This document shows, piece after piece, positions 1 through 9,530 of a stretch of 64,000 nucleotides of DNA (position 1 is the first letter of the stretch; each line of letters starts with the position of its first letter). The DNA is from Hwanghaeella grinnelliae (GTDB lineage: Bacteria > Pseudomonadota > Alphaproteobacteria > UBA8366 > Aestuariispiraceae), in NCBI RefSeq assembly GCF_004005845.1, contig NZ_SADE01000001.1:1054001-1118000 (forward strand). The letters run 5' to 3'. The position numbers and the translations under genes were made by a program. The notes under the pieces were generated by a model. The model saw nothing but the letters and a program-made list of their open reading frames with translations. It was not told where the DNA came from and ran no database searches.

Positions 1-584
1 AAATGGGCGACGTGGAAGGCCATCGCGGCTGTACAACGCATTTCAACGTCGTCGATAGCGACGGGATGATGGTGTCGGTAACCCAGACATTGTTGTCGAT
101 TTTCGGATCGAAGCTCATGCTGCCCGAAAGCGGCGTCTTGATGAACAACGGCATCATGTGGTTCGACCCGGAGCAAGGCAAACCGAACTCGCTGGCGCCG
201 GGCAAACGATGCCTGTCCAATATGTGTCCGATTATCGGCGAACGGTCCGATGGTTTCCAATTCGCGCTCGGCGCGTCGGGCGGGCGGAAAATCATGCCTG
301 CCGTGCTTCAGATATCTTCGTTCATCATGGATTACGGCATGGACCTGGAAGCCGCTTTCCATACACCCAGGATCGATGTCAGCGGCGGTGATACAGTCGT
401 GGCCGACAATGCCTTGCCGGGGTCAATCCTGCAGGCCTTGGACCAGCGGTTCCGCTGCGTGGCGGCCCCCAGGACGGTCTATCCCTACAATTTCGGCTGT
501 CCCAGCGCCGTCGCCCGGGATGGCGACGAAAACCAAGGGGCGACGGAAATCATGTCGCCGTGGGGCGACGCGGCCACGTACTAG
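1..584 (+). CDS. ggt: Gamma-glutamyltransferase, C-terminal part (cut by window edge)
   Basis: This is the carboxy-terminal part of gamma-glutamyltransferase, the exported enzyme that removes the gamma-glutamyl group from glutathione and related compounds. The frame enters just before the self-cleavage site: it reads CTTHFNVVD, and the first Thr of TTH (codon 33-35) is the expected nucleophile that becomes the N terminus of the small subunit. The glycine-rich GASGG motif near the substrate pocket follows about 80 residues later. The large subunit and the start codon lie outside the window. A peptide-type ABC operon starts 264 bp downstream on the same strand, so a joint role in using gamma-glutamyl peptides is plausible but inferred. 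The family assignment is secure. Confidence 0.9.
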   Translation, partial: MGDVEGHRGCTTHFNVVDSDGMMVSVTQTLLSIFGSKLMLPESGVLMNNGIMWFDPEQGKPNSLAPGKRCLSNMCPIIGERSDGFQFALGASGGRKIMPAVLQISSFIMDYGMDLEAAFHTPRIDVSGGDTVVADNALPGSILQALDQRFRCVAAPRTVYPYNFGCPSAVARDGDENQGATEIMSPWGDAATY

Positions 585-847
585 ATTTCGCAGGTGCAGC
601 AAAAAATGCTGCATACGCACAAAAGTTCTTCATTGTGTTACGGTTTGATGACAATATCCTATCATCATCGACATTTTCTGGGCTAAGGTACGGTAAGGGG
701 GTGCAACAAAAACGTAACGTAAATGCCCTATCGTGGGGGTGAAGTGTTCCACTGAACAGGGAGAGAACACTCGGGCATGCGGGCAATCCGTGTGTGCCGC
801 CCGGTAGGGATGGGGTAAAAAAGACAAATCTTGAGGAGTAAGCCGCA

Positions 848-2914
848 ATGAGCATTAGAAAGCTCGGATTGCTGGCGTGCGTCGGACTTGGTGTCATGGC
901 GTTCGCGGCAACACGAAGCGATTCCGTTCGGGCAGCAGATTGCCCGGCAATAACGGTTGAAGACATGGGGGGCCTTTCCAGTGAGTTTCCGCAACAGTTC
1001 GAACTGGCTGAGTTCGAAGCCGCGGCTGGATGCACGCTGACCTTCCAGGAAAATCCCGAGATCGCCAAACTGAACGGTATGATCCGCGGCAACCCGGACC
1101 TTCCGCCGCTTGCGGACCGTCTGCCGGAAGAGCCATTGGTTTATGTGCCATATGGCGCGGTCGGTAAGTACGGCGGCACCTTCGATGTCTTGTCGAACGC
1201 GACCGAAGCCGGCACCTCAGACTTCCTGTCTGTACGCCACGTGAATCTTGTTCGTTATTCCGACGACCTTCAGACGATCGTTCCGATGGTCGCCAAGGGG
1301 TGGGAATGGAATGACGACTACACCCAACTGACCTTCTTCCTGCGCAAGGGCCATAAATGGTCCGATGGCGCGCCGTTCACCGCGGAAGACGTCAAATTCT
1401 GGTATGACAATCTGGCCCTGGACAGCAAAGTTCGGGAAAAGCCGAAGGATTACGCGCTTGTCGCGGGTGAGCGGATGACCGTCGATGTGGTCGACCCGCA
1501 CACCGTCCGCTTCAATCTGCCGGCGCCGAAGCCGGGCCTTTTGGCTCACTTCGCGACATCCTATGCCCAGGCCTTCCAGCCGAAGCATTTCCTTGGTCAA
1601 TGGCATCCCGCCATCACGGCCGATGGTGACGCGAAAGCTCAGGCCCTTGGGTTCAAGGACGGTTACGACGCCGTTGCCGCCTATTACGGCAACTCCGACT
1701 GGACCGATACGCCGACGCCGATGCTGGCGAAGCCGGACATGCTGCCGAAGCTGCCCAAGGATGCGATGCCCAGCCTGGAAAGCCATGTTGTCATCAAGGA
1801 AAGCACGGAAGGCCGCCACTTCGTTGCCAACCCGTATTTCCACATCGTCGATACGGCCGGCAATCAGCTTCCCTATATCAGCGAACAGGACGAGTTGTTC
1901 ATCAACGAGAACGAAGTCCGCCTGCTGAAGCTGGTGAATGCGGAAGTCGACTACAAGTCCCAGTCGGTTCAGCTTCCTGCCGCGCCGATGCTTATGGACG
2001 GTGCCGAAAAGGGCGACTACACGGTCGACCTGAAGCCGACCATCGCGATGCCGCTGTTCTCGTTCAACGTTACGTCGGAAGATCTCGAAAAGCGTAAGGT
2101 TTTCGGGAATCTGAAGTTCCGTCAGGCGATGTCCGTCGCCCTGAACCGGGATGAGATCAATGAGGTCGCCTTCTTCGGCCTTGGTGAGCCGAAACAGTAT
2201 ACCGGTTTCTCTCCGAACCCGGAATTCATCGGCGAAGACATTGCCAAGCATTACGCCCAGCACGATCCCGCATTGGCGAACAAGCTGCTGGACGAAATCG
2301 GCATGGTGGACACGGATGGCGACGGCAAACGTGAATTGCCGAACGGCGACCGTTTCGTTCTGAACATTCAGTTCGCGACCCAGGGCATGCCCGGTCAGCT
2401 CGTCGAACTGGCCGCTCAGCATTGGTCCAATGTCGGTATCGACACGACGGTCAAGGAAGTAACGCCGGACGAATATCGTTCCGCGCAGTCTTCCAACCAA
2501 CTCGATGTCGGCGCTTGGCAGCAGGGTTTCCCGCTTCCGATCATCCTGGGCCTCAACGAACCCTTCGTGCCGCCGTTCGGGGGATACTTCTTCCACCGTA
2601 CCGGTATGCTGTGGGGCGAGTACCTGGAGTCCAACGGCGAAAAGGGTGTGAAGCCGCCGGAATGGGCCATGAAGATGGTGGACGATATCAATGCGTTCCA
2701 GTCGGCCATTCCCGGTACGCCGGAATCCGACAAGCTTGGCCTCGCATTGGCTGAAAACATGGCCACGCATCTGGTCATGATCGGCACCGTGCAGGCCCCT
2801 GCGCCGGTCTACCACCGGAACGCGTTGAAGAACTTCCCGGAGTTCAAGACGTGGTCCTACGAGTACTACCGGACCTATCCGTATCGTCCGGCACAGTGGT
2901 ATTTCGACGAGTAA
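848..2914 (+). CDS. ABC transporter substrate-binding protein, family 5 (peptide/opine type)
   Basis: Periplasmic binding protein of an ABC importer, first gene of a five-gene operon (binding protein, two permeases, two ATPases). At 688 residues it is longer than the usual 500-550. Residues 1-29 form a signal peptide ending VRA, and the SBP_bac_5 domain begins around residue 115 with the pattern LVRYSDDLQTIVPMVAKGW. About 85 residues after the signal peptide form a family-specific N-terminal extension. The start ATG is preceded by a clear GAGGAG. The cargo is unknown: peptides, opines or glycosides are all carried by relatives. The neighbouring gamma-glutamyltransferase suggests peptides, which is inference. 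Confidence 0.9.
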   Translation: MSIRKLGLLACVGLGVMAFAATRSDSVRAADCPAITVEDMGGLSSEFPQQFELAEFEAAAGCTLTFQENPEIAKLNGMIRGNPDLPPLADRLPEEPLVYVPYGAVGKYGGTFDVLSNATEAGTSDFLSVRHVNLVRYSDDLQTIVPMVAKGWEWNDDYTQLTFFLRKGHKWSDGAPFTAEDVKFWYDNLALDSKVREKPKDYALVAGERMTVDVVDPHTVRFNLPAPKPGLLAHFATSYAQAFQPKHFLGQWHPAITADGDAKAQALGFKDGYDAVAAYYGNSDWTDTPTPMLAKPDMLPKLPKDAMPSLESHVVIKESTEGRHFVANPYFHIVDTAGNQLPYISEQDELFINENEVRLLKLVNAEVDYKSQSVQLPAAPMLMDGAEKGDYTVDLKPTIAMPLFSFNVTSEDLEKRKVFGNLKFRQAMSVALNRDEINEVAFFGLGEPKQYTGFSPNPEFIGEDIAKHYAQHDPALANKLLDEIGMVDTDGDGKRELPNGDRFVLNIQFATQGMPGQLVELAAQHWSNVGIDTTVKEVTPDEYRSAQSSNQLDVGAWQQGFPLPIILGLNEPFVPPFGGYFFHRTGMLWGEYLESNGEKGVKPPEWAMKMVDDINAFQSAIPGTPESDKLGLALAENMATHLVMIGTVQAPAPVYHRNALKNFPEFKTWSYEYYRTYPYRPAQWYFDE

Positions 2915-2949
2915 TCTCGCTGTAAATATCGAGTAGCGTATAAGGAAAC

Positions 2950-2981
2950 TGTGGGGTCGGGCGGACCTGTCCGGCCCCACA
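2950..2981 (+). promoter_or_regulatory. Intercistronic stem-loop after binding-protein gene
   Basis: A 12-bp stem (TGTGGGGTCGGG with TCCGGCCCCACA, two G-U pairs) and an 8-base loop lie 36 bp after the binding-protein stop and 122 bp before the first permease. There is no T-run, so it is more likely an mRNA-stabilising or attenuating element that favours expression of the binding protein than a full terminator. Confidence 0.65.
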
Positions 2982-3103
2982 CTTCCACAAGCGATTTGCG
3001 TCAGGCGCGGGGCGCCTCCGGATGGAGGCGGGATAAGCCGGAAAACGGTAATCCGTGTTTGAATTAGGGGCGGTTCGCGGGGCGGTCGAGAGAGGGCACG
3101 TAG

Positions 3104-4114
3104 ATGCTGCAGTTTGCACAGTTCGCGTTGACGCGGGCCGCCATGGCCATCGTGACGCTGCTGTTGGTTTCTTTTATCGTTTTTTCGCTTATGGAGCTGG
3201 TGCCCGGCAACTGCGCCGAACGGTATCTGGCTTTCAAGAACACCCAAGGCGCCAAAATCTCCATTGAAGATATCCAGGCGGAGGAAAAGCGCCTCGGCCT
3301 CGATCGTCCGTTCGTCATTCGATGGGGCAGCTGGGTTGGCAATGTCTTCTTCAAGGGTGAATTCGGCGATAGCTGCATCCTGCGTTTGAACATCAATCAG
3401 CTGTTGGGTGAGAAGGTCTGGATCTCGCTGGGCATTTGTTTCGCCTCGCTATTCATGGCTTACCTGATCGCCGTGCCGGTTGGCATCCTATCCGCTGCCG
3501 TCGACAGCCCAGCCGCCAATAACGCGTTGCGGCTGGTTTCTTATCTGGGGCTGGCGCTGCCGAACTTCCTGCTCGCGCTCATGATCATGCTGTTTTCTAC
3601 CGTGGTGTTCGGGGATAGTTTGACCGGATTATTCTCCAAGGAATTCCGCGATGCCGCCTGGTCGGTCGACCGGGTCCTCGACTTCCTGTCGCGGGCATGG
3701 CTTCCGATCTTCATTCTGGGCTGGTCGGCAACGGCTTTTGCGCTGCAGACGGTGCGCGCGTTGATGGCCGACGAAATCGGCAAGCTCTATGTCACCGCCG
3801 CGAAAGCGCGGGGCATATTCGGCGGACGGTTGCTATGGCGTTACCCGGCCAAGCATGCGCTGGGACCGATCATCAACTCGCTCGGTTTCGATTTGAACCG
3901 TGTGTTCAACGAATTGCCGATCGTTGCCGTAATCCTGACATTGACCGAAATGGGCGCCTTGCTGCTTGAATCGCTAGCCCGGTCGAACGATCAGCAATTG
4001 GCAGGGGCGATCATTTTCATGCTGACGGCATCCATCGTCTTCCTGAATTTCGTTACCGACCTTTTGCTGGCCTTGCTCGACCCGCGGGTCCGGCACAGCG
4101 TGATGGGGGGCTAA
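3104..4114 (+). CDS. ABC transporter permease, DppB/OppB type
   Basis: First inner-membrane permease of the peptide-type importer, 336 residues. Hydrophobic segments lie near residues 12-33, 105-125, 140-165, 195-215, 270-290 and 302-325, which matches the six-helix DppB fold. The cytoplasmic coupling loop is recognisable around residues 225-255, beginning YVTAAKARGIFGGRLLWRY. An AGAGGG ribosome-binding site precedes the ATG. The ORF is separated from the upstream binding-protein gene by 189 bp containing a stem-loop, and from the next permease by 3 bp, so the four downstream genes should be translated together. Confidence 0.9.
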   Translation: MLQFAQFALTRAAMAIVTLLLVSFIVFSLMELVPGNCAERYLAFKNTQGAKISIEDIQAEEKRLGLDRPFVIRWGSWVGNVFFKGEFGDSCILRLNINQLLGEKVWISLGICFASLFMAYLIAVPVGILSAAVDSPAANNALRLVSYLGLALPNFLLALMIMLFSTVVFGDSLTGLFSKEFRDAAWSVDRVLDFLSRAWLPIFILGWSATAFALQTVRALMADEIGKLYVTAAKARGIFGGRLLWRYPAKHALGPIINSLGFDLNRVFNELPIVAVILTLTEMGALLLESLARSNDQQLAGAIIFMLTASIVFLNFVTDLLLALLDPRVRHSVMGG

Positions 4115-4117
4115 GCA

Positions 4118-5323
4118 ATGGCTGATCAGTCAGTATCACCGGAACTGTCCGCCGAGGCGCTTGCGGAACAAAAGCGCAAGGAAGCCTATTTCACAGCCAG
4201 CCAGATGCAGCTCGTCTGGGCGCGGTTCAAGCGGAACAAGACCGCCATGTTCGCCGCCTGCGTGCTGTTCGCGCTGGTTGGGATGGGGTTGATTGCTCCC
4301 TTCCTGTCACCCTATGACCCGACAATCGCGGGGCGTGACAAGGACTATCAGAACGGGGCGCCGCAGATCCCCATGTTCTGCGATCAGAACGGTTGTTCCT
4401 TGCGGCCCTTCCTGCATGGTTTGACACGGACCAGGTCCGCAAAGACCAATTTCCGTTGGGTGACCGAAATCAACCCGGATGAACGGCGCTACGTCCATTT
4501 CTTTGTCGAAGGGTGGGAGTATTCGTATTTCGCCTACGATATCGATTTGCCAGGCGAGGCATTGGATTTCCGTATCCCTGGCTTCACCTTCGATACCCAT
4601 CTGTTCGGGGTCGATTCAGGCGGCATCCACATTTTTGGAACCGACGACGGCGGCAAGGACATCTTTGGCCGCACGCTGCACGCGATTTCCACCTCGCTCG
4701 CCGTGGGCACCATCGGCGTCTTCATCAGTTTCGTTCTGGCGCTGATTATCGGCGGTGTATCCGGATTTTTTGGCGGCAGGATCGACGGCTTTTTCCAGAT
4801 GATCACCGACGCGATCCGAACGGTGCCGCCAATTCCGCTTTTCATGGCGCTGGCGGCGTTTATTCCCGATGAGTGGAGTTCGGAAACAAGGTTCTTCTTC
4901 ATCTCCATTATCCTGGGTTTCATCAACTGGCCGACCTTGGCGCGGCGTGTCCGCACCCATCTGTTGACCGAAAGAAACCAGGAATATGTGCTGGCCGCCC
5001 GGCTATGCGGGGCCTCGCCGGCCCATATCATCGCGCGGCACCTGTTACCCAGTTTCACCAGTTACATCATCGTCGATCTGGTGATTTCTTTCCCGTACAT
5101 GGTGCTCTCCGAAACCGCTTTGAGCTTCATTGGCCTCGGCCTGAAAGACCCGGTCAATTCGCTGGGTGTGATGCTGCAGAACGTGACCAAGTCCGACGTC
5201 CTGCTGAATTATCAATGGTATTTCATACCCGTCTTTTTCTTCATTGCGCTGGTTTTGGCCTTCGTCTTCGTTGGGGACGGACTACGGGATGCCGCAGACC
5301 CCTATTCGGATCGTAAGTCATGA
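4118..5323 (+). CDS. ABC transporter permease, DppC/OppC type, with long periplasmic insert
   Basis: Second permease of the importer, 401 residues against about 300 for ordinary DppC. After the first membrane helix (about residues 40-62) there is an insert of about 120 residues before the family motif FGTDDGGKDIFGR near residue 175. The insert contains an FFVEGWEYSYFAYD-like stretch and LFGVDSGGIHIFGTD, a pattern also seen in YejE and oligosaccharide-type permeases. Helices then follow to the C terminus, with the coupling loop around residues 285-315. The last codon overlaps the start of the first ATPase gene as ATGA. The insert presumably faces the binding protein, which is inference. Confidence 0.9.
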   Translation: MADQSVSPELSAEALAEQKRKEAYFTASQMQLVWARFKRNKTAMFAACVLFALVGMGLIAPFLSPYDPTIAGRDKDYQNGAPQIPMFCDQNGCSLRPFLHGLTRTRSAKTNFRWVTEINPDERRYVHFFVEGWEYSYFAYDIDLPGEALDFRIPGFTFDTHLFGVDSGGIHIFGTDDGGKDIFGRTLHAISTSLAVGTIGVFISFVLALIIGGVSGFFGGRIDGFFQMITDAIRTVPPIPLFMALAAFIPDEWSSETRFFFISIILGFINWPTLARRVRTHLLTERNQEYVLAARLCGASPAHIIARHLLPSFTSYIIVDLVISFPYMVLSETALSFIGLGLKDPVNSLGVMLQNVTKSDVLLNYQWYFIPVFFFIALVLAFVFVGDGLRDAADPYSDRKS

Positions 5324-6339
5324 CGAAACCGCTGATGAGTGTAAAAGACCTGACGATCCAGTTCAGGACGGATGAAGGCATCATCACCACGGTGAACGAG
5401 ATTTCCTTCGACATTGCGCCGGGTGAAGTGCTCGGCCTTGTCGGGGAGAGCGGATCGGGCAAATCCGTCTCGGCCAAGGCGTTGATGCGGCTGAACGCCG
5501 GGAACGCGATTTATGGACCGAAAAGTTCCATCGTCCTCAACCTCGACGACGGTCCGGTAGATGTTCTTGCCCTTCGGCGTGAAAAGGACATGCAGGTCGT
5601 CCGGGGCGGGGCCGTATCGATGATCTTCCAGGAACCGATGGCCAGTTTTGCGCCGGCGATTTCCATTGGCGATCAGATGGTCGAACAGCTGCTGGTCCAC
5701 ACCAATATGTCCAAGAAGGAAGCGCGCGAGCATTCCATCGACATGTTGGCCCGAGTCGGGATTTCAGAGCCTTCCAAACGTATCGATCAATATGCGTTCG
5801 AGTTTTCGGGCGGTATGCGTCAGCGCGCGATGATCGCCATGGCGCTTTCCACCAGTCCGAAATTGTTGATTGCCGATGAACCGACAACGGCGTTGGACGT
5901 CACCATTCAGGCCCAGGTTATCGACCTGATGAAAGAACTGGTCGATGAGTACGGCATGGGTATTTTGTTCATTACCCACGACCTGGGTGTGATCGCGCAA
6001 ACGGCGGACCGGGTGGCGGTGATGTATCTTGGTAATGTGATTGAGACGGGGGAAGTCCGCGACGTGATCCGGCATCCTTCGCATCCCTACACGAAGGGTC
6101 TGTTGAACGCGATACCGCATCTTCACGATCTGGATAGACCGTTGACGCCGGTGCCGGGTGACATTCCCAGTCCATTGGAACGTCCTACGGGCTGCGTTTT
6201 CCATACCCGCTGCGCTTATGCCATTCCAGGCAAGTGCGACAGGGAGATCCCGTCGCCGAACACAATGTCGCCGGGCCATACGTCGGCCTGTTTCGTCGCC
6301 AAGGAAATACACAACAATGAAGCGGAGGCGGTAGCGTGA
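5320..6339 (+). CDS. ABC transporter ATP-binding protein, DppD/OppD type
   Basis: First ATPase of the peptide-type importer, 339 residues. It shows Walker A GESGSGKS, the signature FSGGMRQR, Walker B LLIADEPTTALD and the switch histidine in FITHDLG. The C-terminal oligopeptide/dipeptide extension is present, with the Cys-containing motif PTGCVFHTRCAYA, which in relatives can carry an Fe-S cluster. The gene starts inside the stop codon of the permease gene (ATGA) and is itself overlapped by the next ATPase gene (GTGA), indicating translational coupling. Confidence 0.92.
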   Translation: MTKPLMSVKDLTIQFRTDEGIITTVNEISFDIAPGEVLGLVGESGSGKSVSAKALMRLNAGNAIYGPKSSIVLNLDDGPVDVLALRREKDMQVVRGGAVSMIFQEPMASFAPAISIGDQMVEQLLVHTNMSKKEAREHSIDMLARVGISEPSKRIDQYAFEFSGGMRQRAMIAMALSTSPKLLIADEPTTALDVTIQAQVIDLMKELVDEYGMGILFITHDLGVIAQTADRVAVMYLGNVIETGEVRDVIRHPSHPYTKGLLNAIPHLHDLDRPLTPVPGDIPSPLERPTGCVFHTRCAYAIPGKCDREIPSPNTMSPGHTSACFVAKEIHNNEAEAVA

Positions 6340-7355
6340 CGTCGTCGACCCATATTTCCGTTAAAGACATTGGTGTGCACTTCACGCTGGGCCGCCGCCT
6401 GATTGGCAAGCCGCCGGTCCTGCGCGCCGTGGATGGGGTTTCGCTGGATATTCCGAAAGGCTGCTTTTTCGGCCTGGTGGGGGAAAGTGGATCGGGCAAG
6501 ACCACGCTTGGCCGGGCCATGTTGAAAGCCGTTCCCATCACCACGGGTCATATCAAATATGACGATGGCGATGTGCAGTACGACATTGCCACCATCGGCA
6601 AGGACGAGCTGAAGGATTATCGCAGCCGCGCCCAGCTGATTTTTCAGGACCCCTATGCGGCGCTCAGCCCCCGGATGACGGTTCGCGATATCATCGCCGA
6701 ACCCCTTGAGGTTATGGGCATCACCAAGACGCGTGAGGAGACCGACAACCGGGTTCGCGAAATTGCGGCCAAATGCCGGTTGAATCTGGAACATCTGCGC
6801 CGCTTTCCGCACGCATTCTCCGGCGGTCAACGGCAGCGTATTTCCATCGCCCGTGCGTTGGTTTGCGAACCGAAATTCATCGTTGCGGATGAAAGCGTCG
6901 CGGCGCTGGACGTTTCCATTCAGGCCGATATTCTGAACCTGTTGAAGCAATTGCAGCAGGATATGGACATCACCTTCCTGTTCATCAGCCATGATCTGAG
7001 TGTCGTTGCCCATACCTGTGACCATGTGGCCGTGATGTATCTGGGACGGTTGGTTGAGACAGCGCCGACGCGCAGCCTGTTCAACGCGCCAAGGCATCCC
7101 TACACCAAGGCGTTGCTTTCAGCGATTCCGTCGCTCGACCCGGACGACGCGGGAAGGGCGCAACGCCTCAGCGGAGAAATTCCGAGCCCGGCAAATCCGC
7201 CGGATGGGTGTCGTTTCCATACACGCTGTCCTCATGCGCGTGAGAAATGCAAGATCGACGTGCCGAAATGGCGTCAGATGGCGGACGAGCATTTCGTTTC
7301 CTGCCATTACGCCGAAGAACTCGCGGAAGCATCGGAGCCCGTTCCCGCAGGTTGA
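6336..7355 (+). CDS. ABC transporter ATP-binding protein, DppF/OppF type
   Basis: Second ATPase, 339 residues, starting with GTG in a four-base overlap with the previous stop. Walker A is GESGSGKTT and the signature is SGGQRQR. Walker B reads IVADESVAALD, with Ser where most relatives have Pro (DEPVSALD); the catalytic Glu is kept, so activity is expected. The C-terminal Cys motif PPDGCRFHTRCPHA is present. It is the last gene of the operon; the next gene starts 107 bp later and no terminator hairpin is apparent between them. Confidence 0.92.
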   Translation: MTSSTHISVKDIGVHFTLGRRLIGKPPVLRAVDGVSLDIPKGCFFGLVGESGSGKTTLGRAMLKAVPITTGHIKYDDGDVQYDIATIGKDELKDYRSRAQLIFQDPYAALSPRMTVRDIIAEPLEVMGITKTREETDNRVREIAAKCRLNLEHLRRFPHAFSGGQRQRISIARALVCEPKFIVADESVAALDVSIQADILNLLKQLQQDMDITFLFISHDLSVVAHTCDHVAVMYLGRLVETAPTRSLFNAPRHPYTKALLSAIPSLDPDDAGRAQRLSGEIPSPANPPDGCRFHTRCPHAREKCKIDVPKWRQMADEHFVSCHYAEELAEASEPVPAG

Positions 7356-7462
7356 TCCTAACGGAACGTTCACGGCGGCAAGGACGATTCAGTCTTTTCC
7401 TCTCACCGGCGTCACGGCACTGTAAGGGCAAGCAGTAAACACGCCCTTCAGACAGGTCCGTC

Positions 7463-9499
7463 ATGAGCAGCCCCAACGCCTACCCCTGCCTTTTGTCGCC
7501 GATCGACGTCGGCCCCTTTACGTTACCCAACCGGGTCATCATGGGGTCGATGCATACCGGGTTGGAAGGCGATGCCGACGGGTTGAGCCGGCTGGCGGAA
7601 TTTTACAGGGCGCGGGCGGAAGGCGGGGTCGGGTTGATCATCACCGGCGGCCACTCGCCGAACCGGGATGGGAATCTCGGTATCCCGCGGGAAGAGATGG
7701 CGACGGCCGAGGATGCCGCGCGACATCGCGTGATAACCTCCGCGGTTCACGACGCCGGGGGGCGCATCGCCCTTCAGGTTCTGCATGCCGGGCGTTACAG
7801 CTACCACGATCATCCAGTCTCAGCCTCTCCGATCAGGGCGCCGATCAACAAGACGGCGCCGCGGGAGCTGACGGACGCGGAGGTCGAGGCGACGATCGAT
7901 GATTTCGCGACCGCGACCGCCTTGGCGCGCGACGGCGGCTATGACGGCGTCGAACTAATGGGGTCGGAAGGGTACTTGATCACACAGTTCCTGGCGTCGC
8001 GCACCAATCATCGGGAAGATGAGTGGGGCGGCCCGTTGGAAAACCGGATGCGTTTTGCGACCGAGATCGTTCGGCGCAGTCGTGCGAAGGCCGGCGATGA
8101 TTGCCTGATTGTCTTCCGTCTCTCCGTCCTCGACCTCGTCGAAGGCGGCTTGTCGGGTGACGACATCGTCACGGTGTCGAAAGCCATTGAGGCAGCCGGC
8201 GCCAATATTCTGAACAGCGGCATCGGTTGGCACGAAGCGCGCATTCCCACCATCGCGCAGCCCGTGCCCGGCGCCGCCTTTGCCTGGGCCGCCAAACCGG
8301 TGAAGGACGCGGTGGGCATCCCGGTCGTGGCCTCCAACCGGATCCACACGCCCGAGGACGCTGAGAAAGTCATCGCCGGGGGGATGGCCGATATGGTCTC
8401 TATGGCGCGGCCCTTCCTTGCGGATCCAGATATCGTTCGCAAGGCCGCCAGCGGCGACCGCGACGGCATCAATCTGTGTATCGCCTGCAACCAGGCCTGC
8501 CTGGACCATTATTTCGTCGGCGCTGCGGTTACATGCCTTGTGAACCCTGCGGCCGCGCGGGAGGGGGAGTTTACGCCAGTTCCGGCAACGATCCCGAAGA
8601 AGATTGCCGTCGTCGGCGGCGGCATGGCCGGTCTTTCCGCCGCCTTGACCGCGGCGCGGCGCGGTCATGCGGTCACCTTGTTCGAAGCTGGGGCCGAGCT
8701 TGGCGGTCAGTTCAATTTGGCGAAGCATGTACCGGGCAAAGCGGTCTTCGCGGACACCATCGCCTATTTCCGCAGCAATCTGGATCGGGCGGGCGCTGTC
8801 ATAAAAATGAACAGTCCCGCGGATGCGGAGATGCTCAAGGCGGGAGGTTTCGACGATATCATCCTAGCGACCGGCGTGGCGCCCAGGGTTCCGGACATCC
8901 CGGGCGTCGACCACCCGTCGGTCATCACCTATCCGGAAGCGCTGACCGGCGCCAAGCCCGTGGGGGAACGCGTTGCGGTGATCGGGGCAGGTGGCATCGG
9001 GTATGATGTCAGTCTGTTCCTGGTCGAGGCGGGAAGCCGGCACCACGTGGACATCGCCGAATTCAACGCGCATTGGGGCATCGACTCTTCGATTGCAGGC
9101 GAGGGTGGCCTGACCGGCGAAAAGCCCAAGAGAGAGACGCCCCCGCACAAGGTGACTCTCTTGAAGCGCAGCGAGGGGCCGTTTGGGCGGAGCTTGGGGC
9201 GTACAACGGGCTGGGTCCATCGCATCGGACTGCAGCGCAATGGCGTCGAGACGCTTGCCGGCGTGTCCTATGACCGGATCGATGATGACGGCCTGCACAT
9301 TACCCTCGGCGGTGAAAGCCGGGTCATTCCGGCCGATACCATCGTTCTCTGTGCCGGGCAGGACAGCCGGACGGACCTGGTTCAGCCTTTACTGGATGCG
9401 GGAATAAAGCTTCACGTCATTGGGGGCGCCAAGCTGGCGGCCGAGTTGGACGCGAAACGCGCGATTGAGGAGGGGACGAGGCTGGGCCTTTCCCTTTAG
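7463..9499 (+). CDS. NADH:flavin oxidoreductase, 2,4-dienoyl-CoA reductase / TMADH-like
   Basis: A 678-residue multidomain flavoprotein of the old yellow enzyme class. Residues 1-340 form the FMN-binding TIM barrel. A cysteine cluster (CIACNQACLDH then TCLVNPAA, about residues 338-365) should hold a 4Fe-4S cluster. Residues 380-670 form FAD/NAD domains with the dinucleotide motif VVGGGMAGLSAAL and a second Rossmann motif VIGAGGIGYD. Relatives include FadH, trimethylamine dehydrogenase, histamine dehydrogenase and N-methylproline demethylase. Given the amine-rich context a demethylase or amine dehydrogenase is possible, but the substrate cannot be told from the sequence. The gene is convergent with the SPOR gene. 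Confidence 0.85.
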   Translation: MSSPNAYPCLLSPIDVGPFTLPNRVIMGSMHTGLEGDADGLSRLAEFYRARAEGGVGLIITGGHSPNRDGNLGIPREEMATAEDAARHRVITSAVHDAGGRIALQVLHAGRYSYHDHPVSASPIRAPINKTAPRELTDAEVEATIDDFATATALARDGGYDGVELMGSEGYLITQFLASRTNHREDEWGGPLENRMRFATEIVRRSRAKAGDDCLIVFRLSVLDLVEGGLSGDDIVTVSKAIEAAGANILNSGIGWHEARIPTIAQPVPGAAFAWAAKPVKDAVGIPVVASNRIHTPEDAEKVIAGGMADMVSMARPFLADPDIVRKAASGDRDGINLCIACNQACLDHYFVGAAVTCLVNPAAAREGEFTPVPATIPKKIAVVGGGMAGLSAALTAARRGHAVTLFEAGAELGGQFNLAKHVPGKAVFADTIAYFRSNLDRAGAVIKMNSPADAEMLKAGGFDDIILATGVAPRVPDIPGVDHPSVITYPEALTGAKPVGERVAVIGAGGIGYDVSLFLVEAGSRHHVDIAEFNAHWGIDSSIAGEGGLTGEKPKRETPPHKVTLLKRSEGPFGRSLGRTTGWVHRIGLQRNGVETLAGVSYDRIDDDGLHITLGGESRVIPADTIVLCAGQDSRTDLVQPLLDAGIKLHVIGGAKLAAELDAKRAIEEGTRLGLSL

Positions 9500-9530
9500 C
9501 GGCGTGTGTTTCAAGGGGAGCAGAGGGAGC

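Noticed and set aside
848-900. LLAC in the first binding protein as a lipoprotein signal
   Set aside because: The Cys comes after only five hydrophobic residues and the hydrophobic stretch continues past it; a normal signal peptide ending VRA fits better.
1217-3247. A 676-codon open frame on the minus strand opposite the first binding-protein gene
   Set aside because: Its translation has no recognisable family, is rich in His, Arg and Gln, and lies antisense to a clear binding-protein gene; it follows from the codon bias of the real gene.
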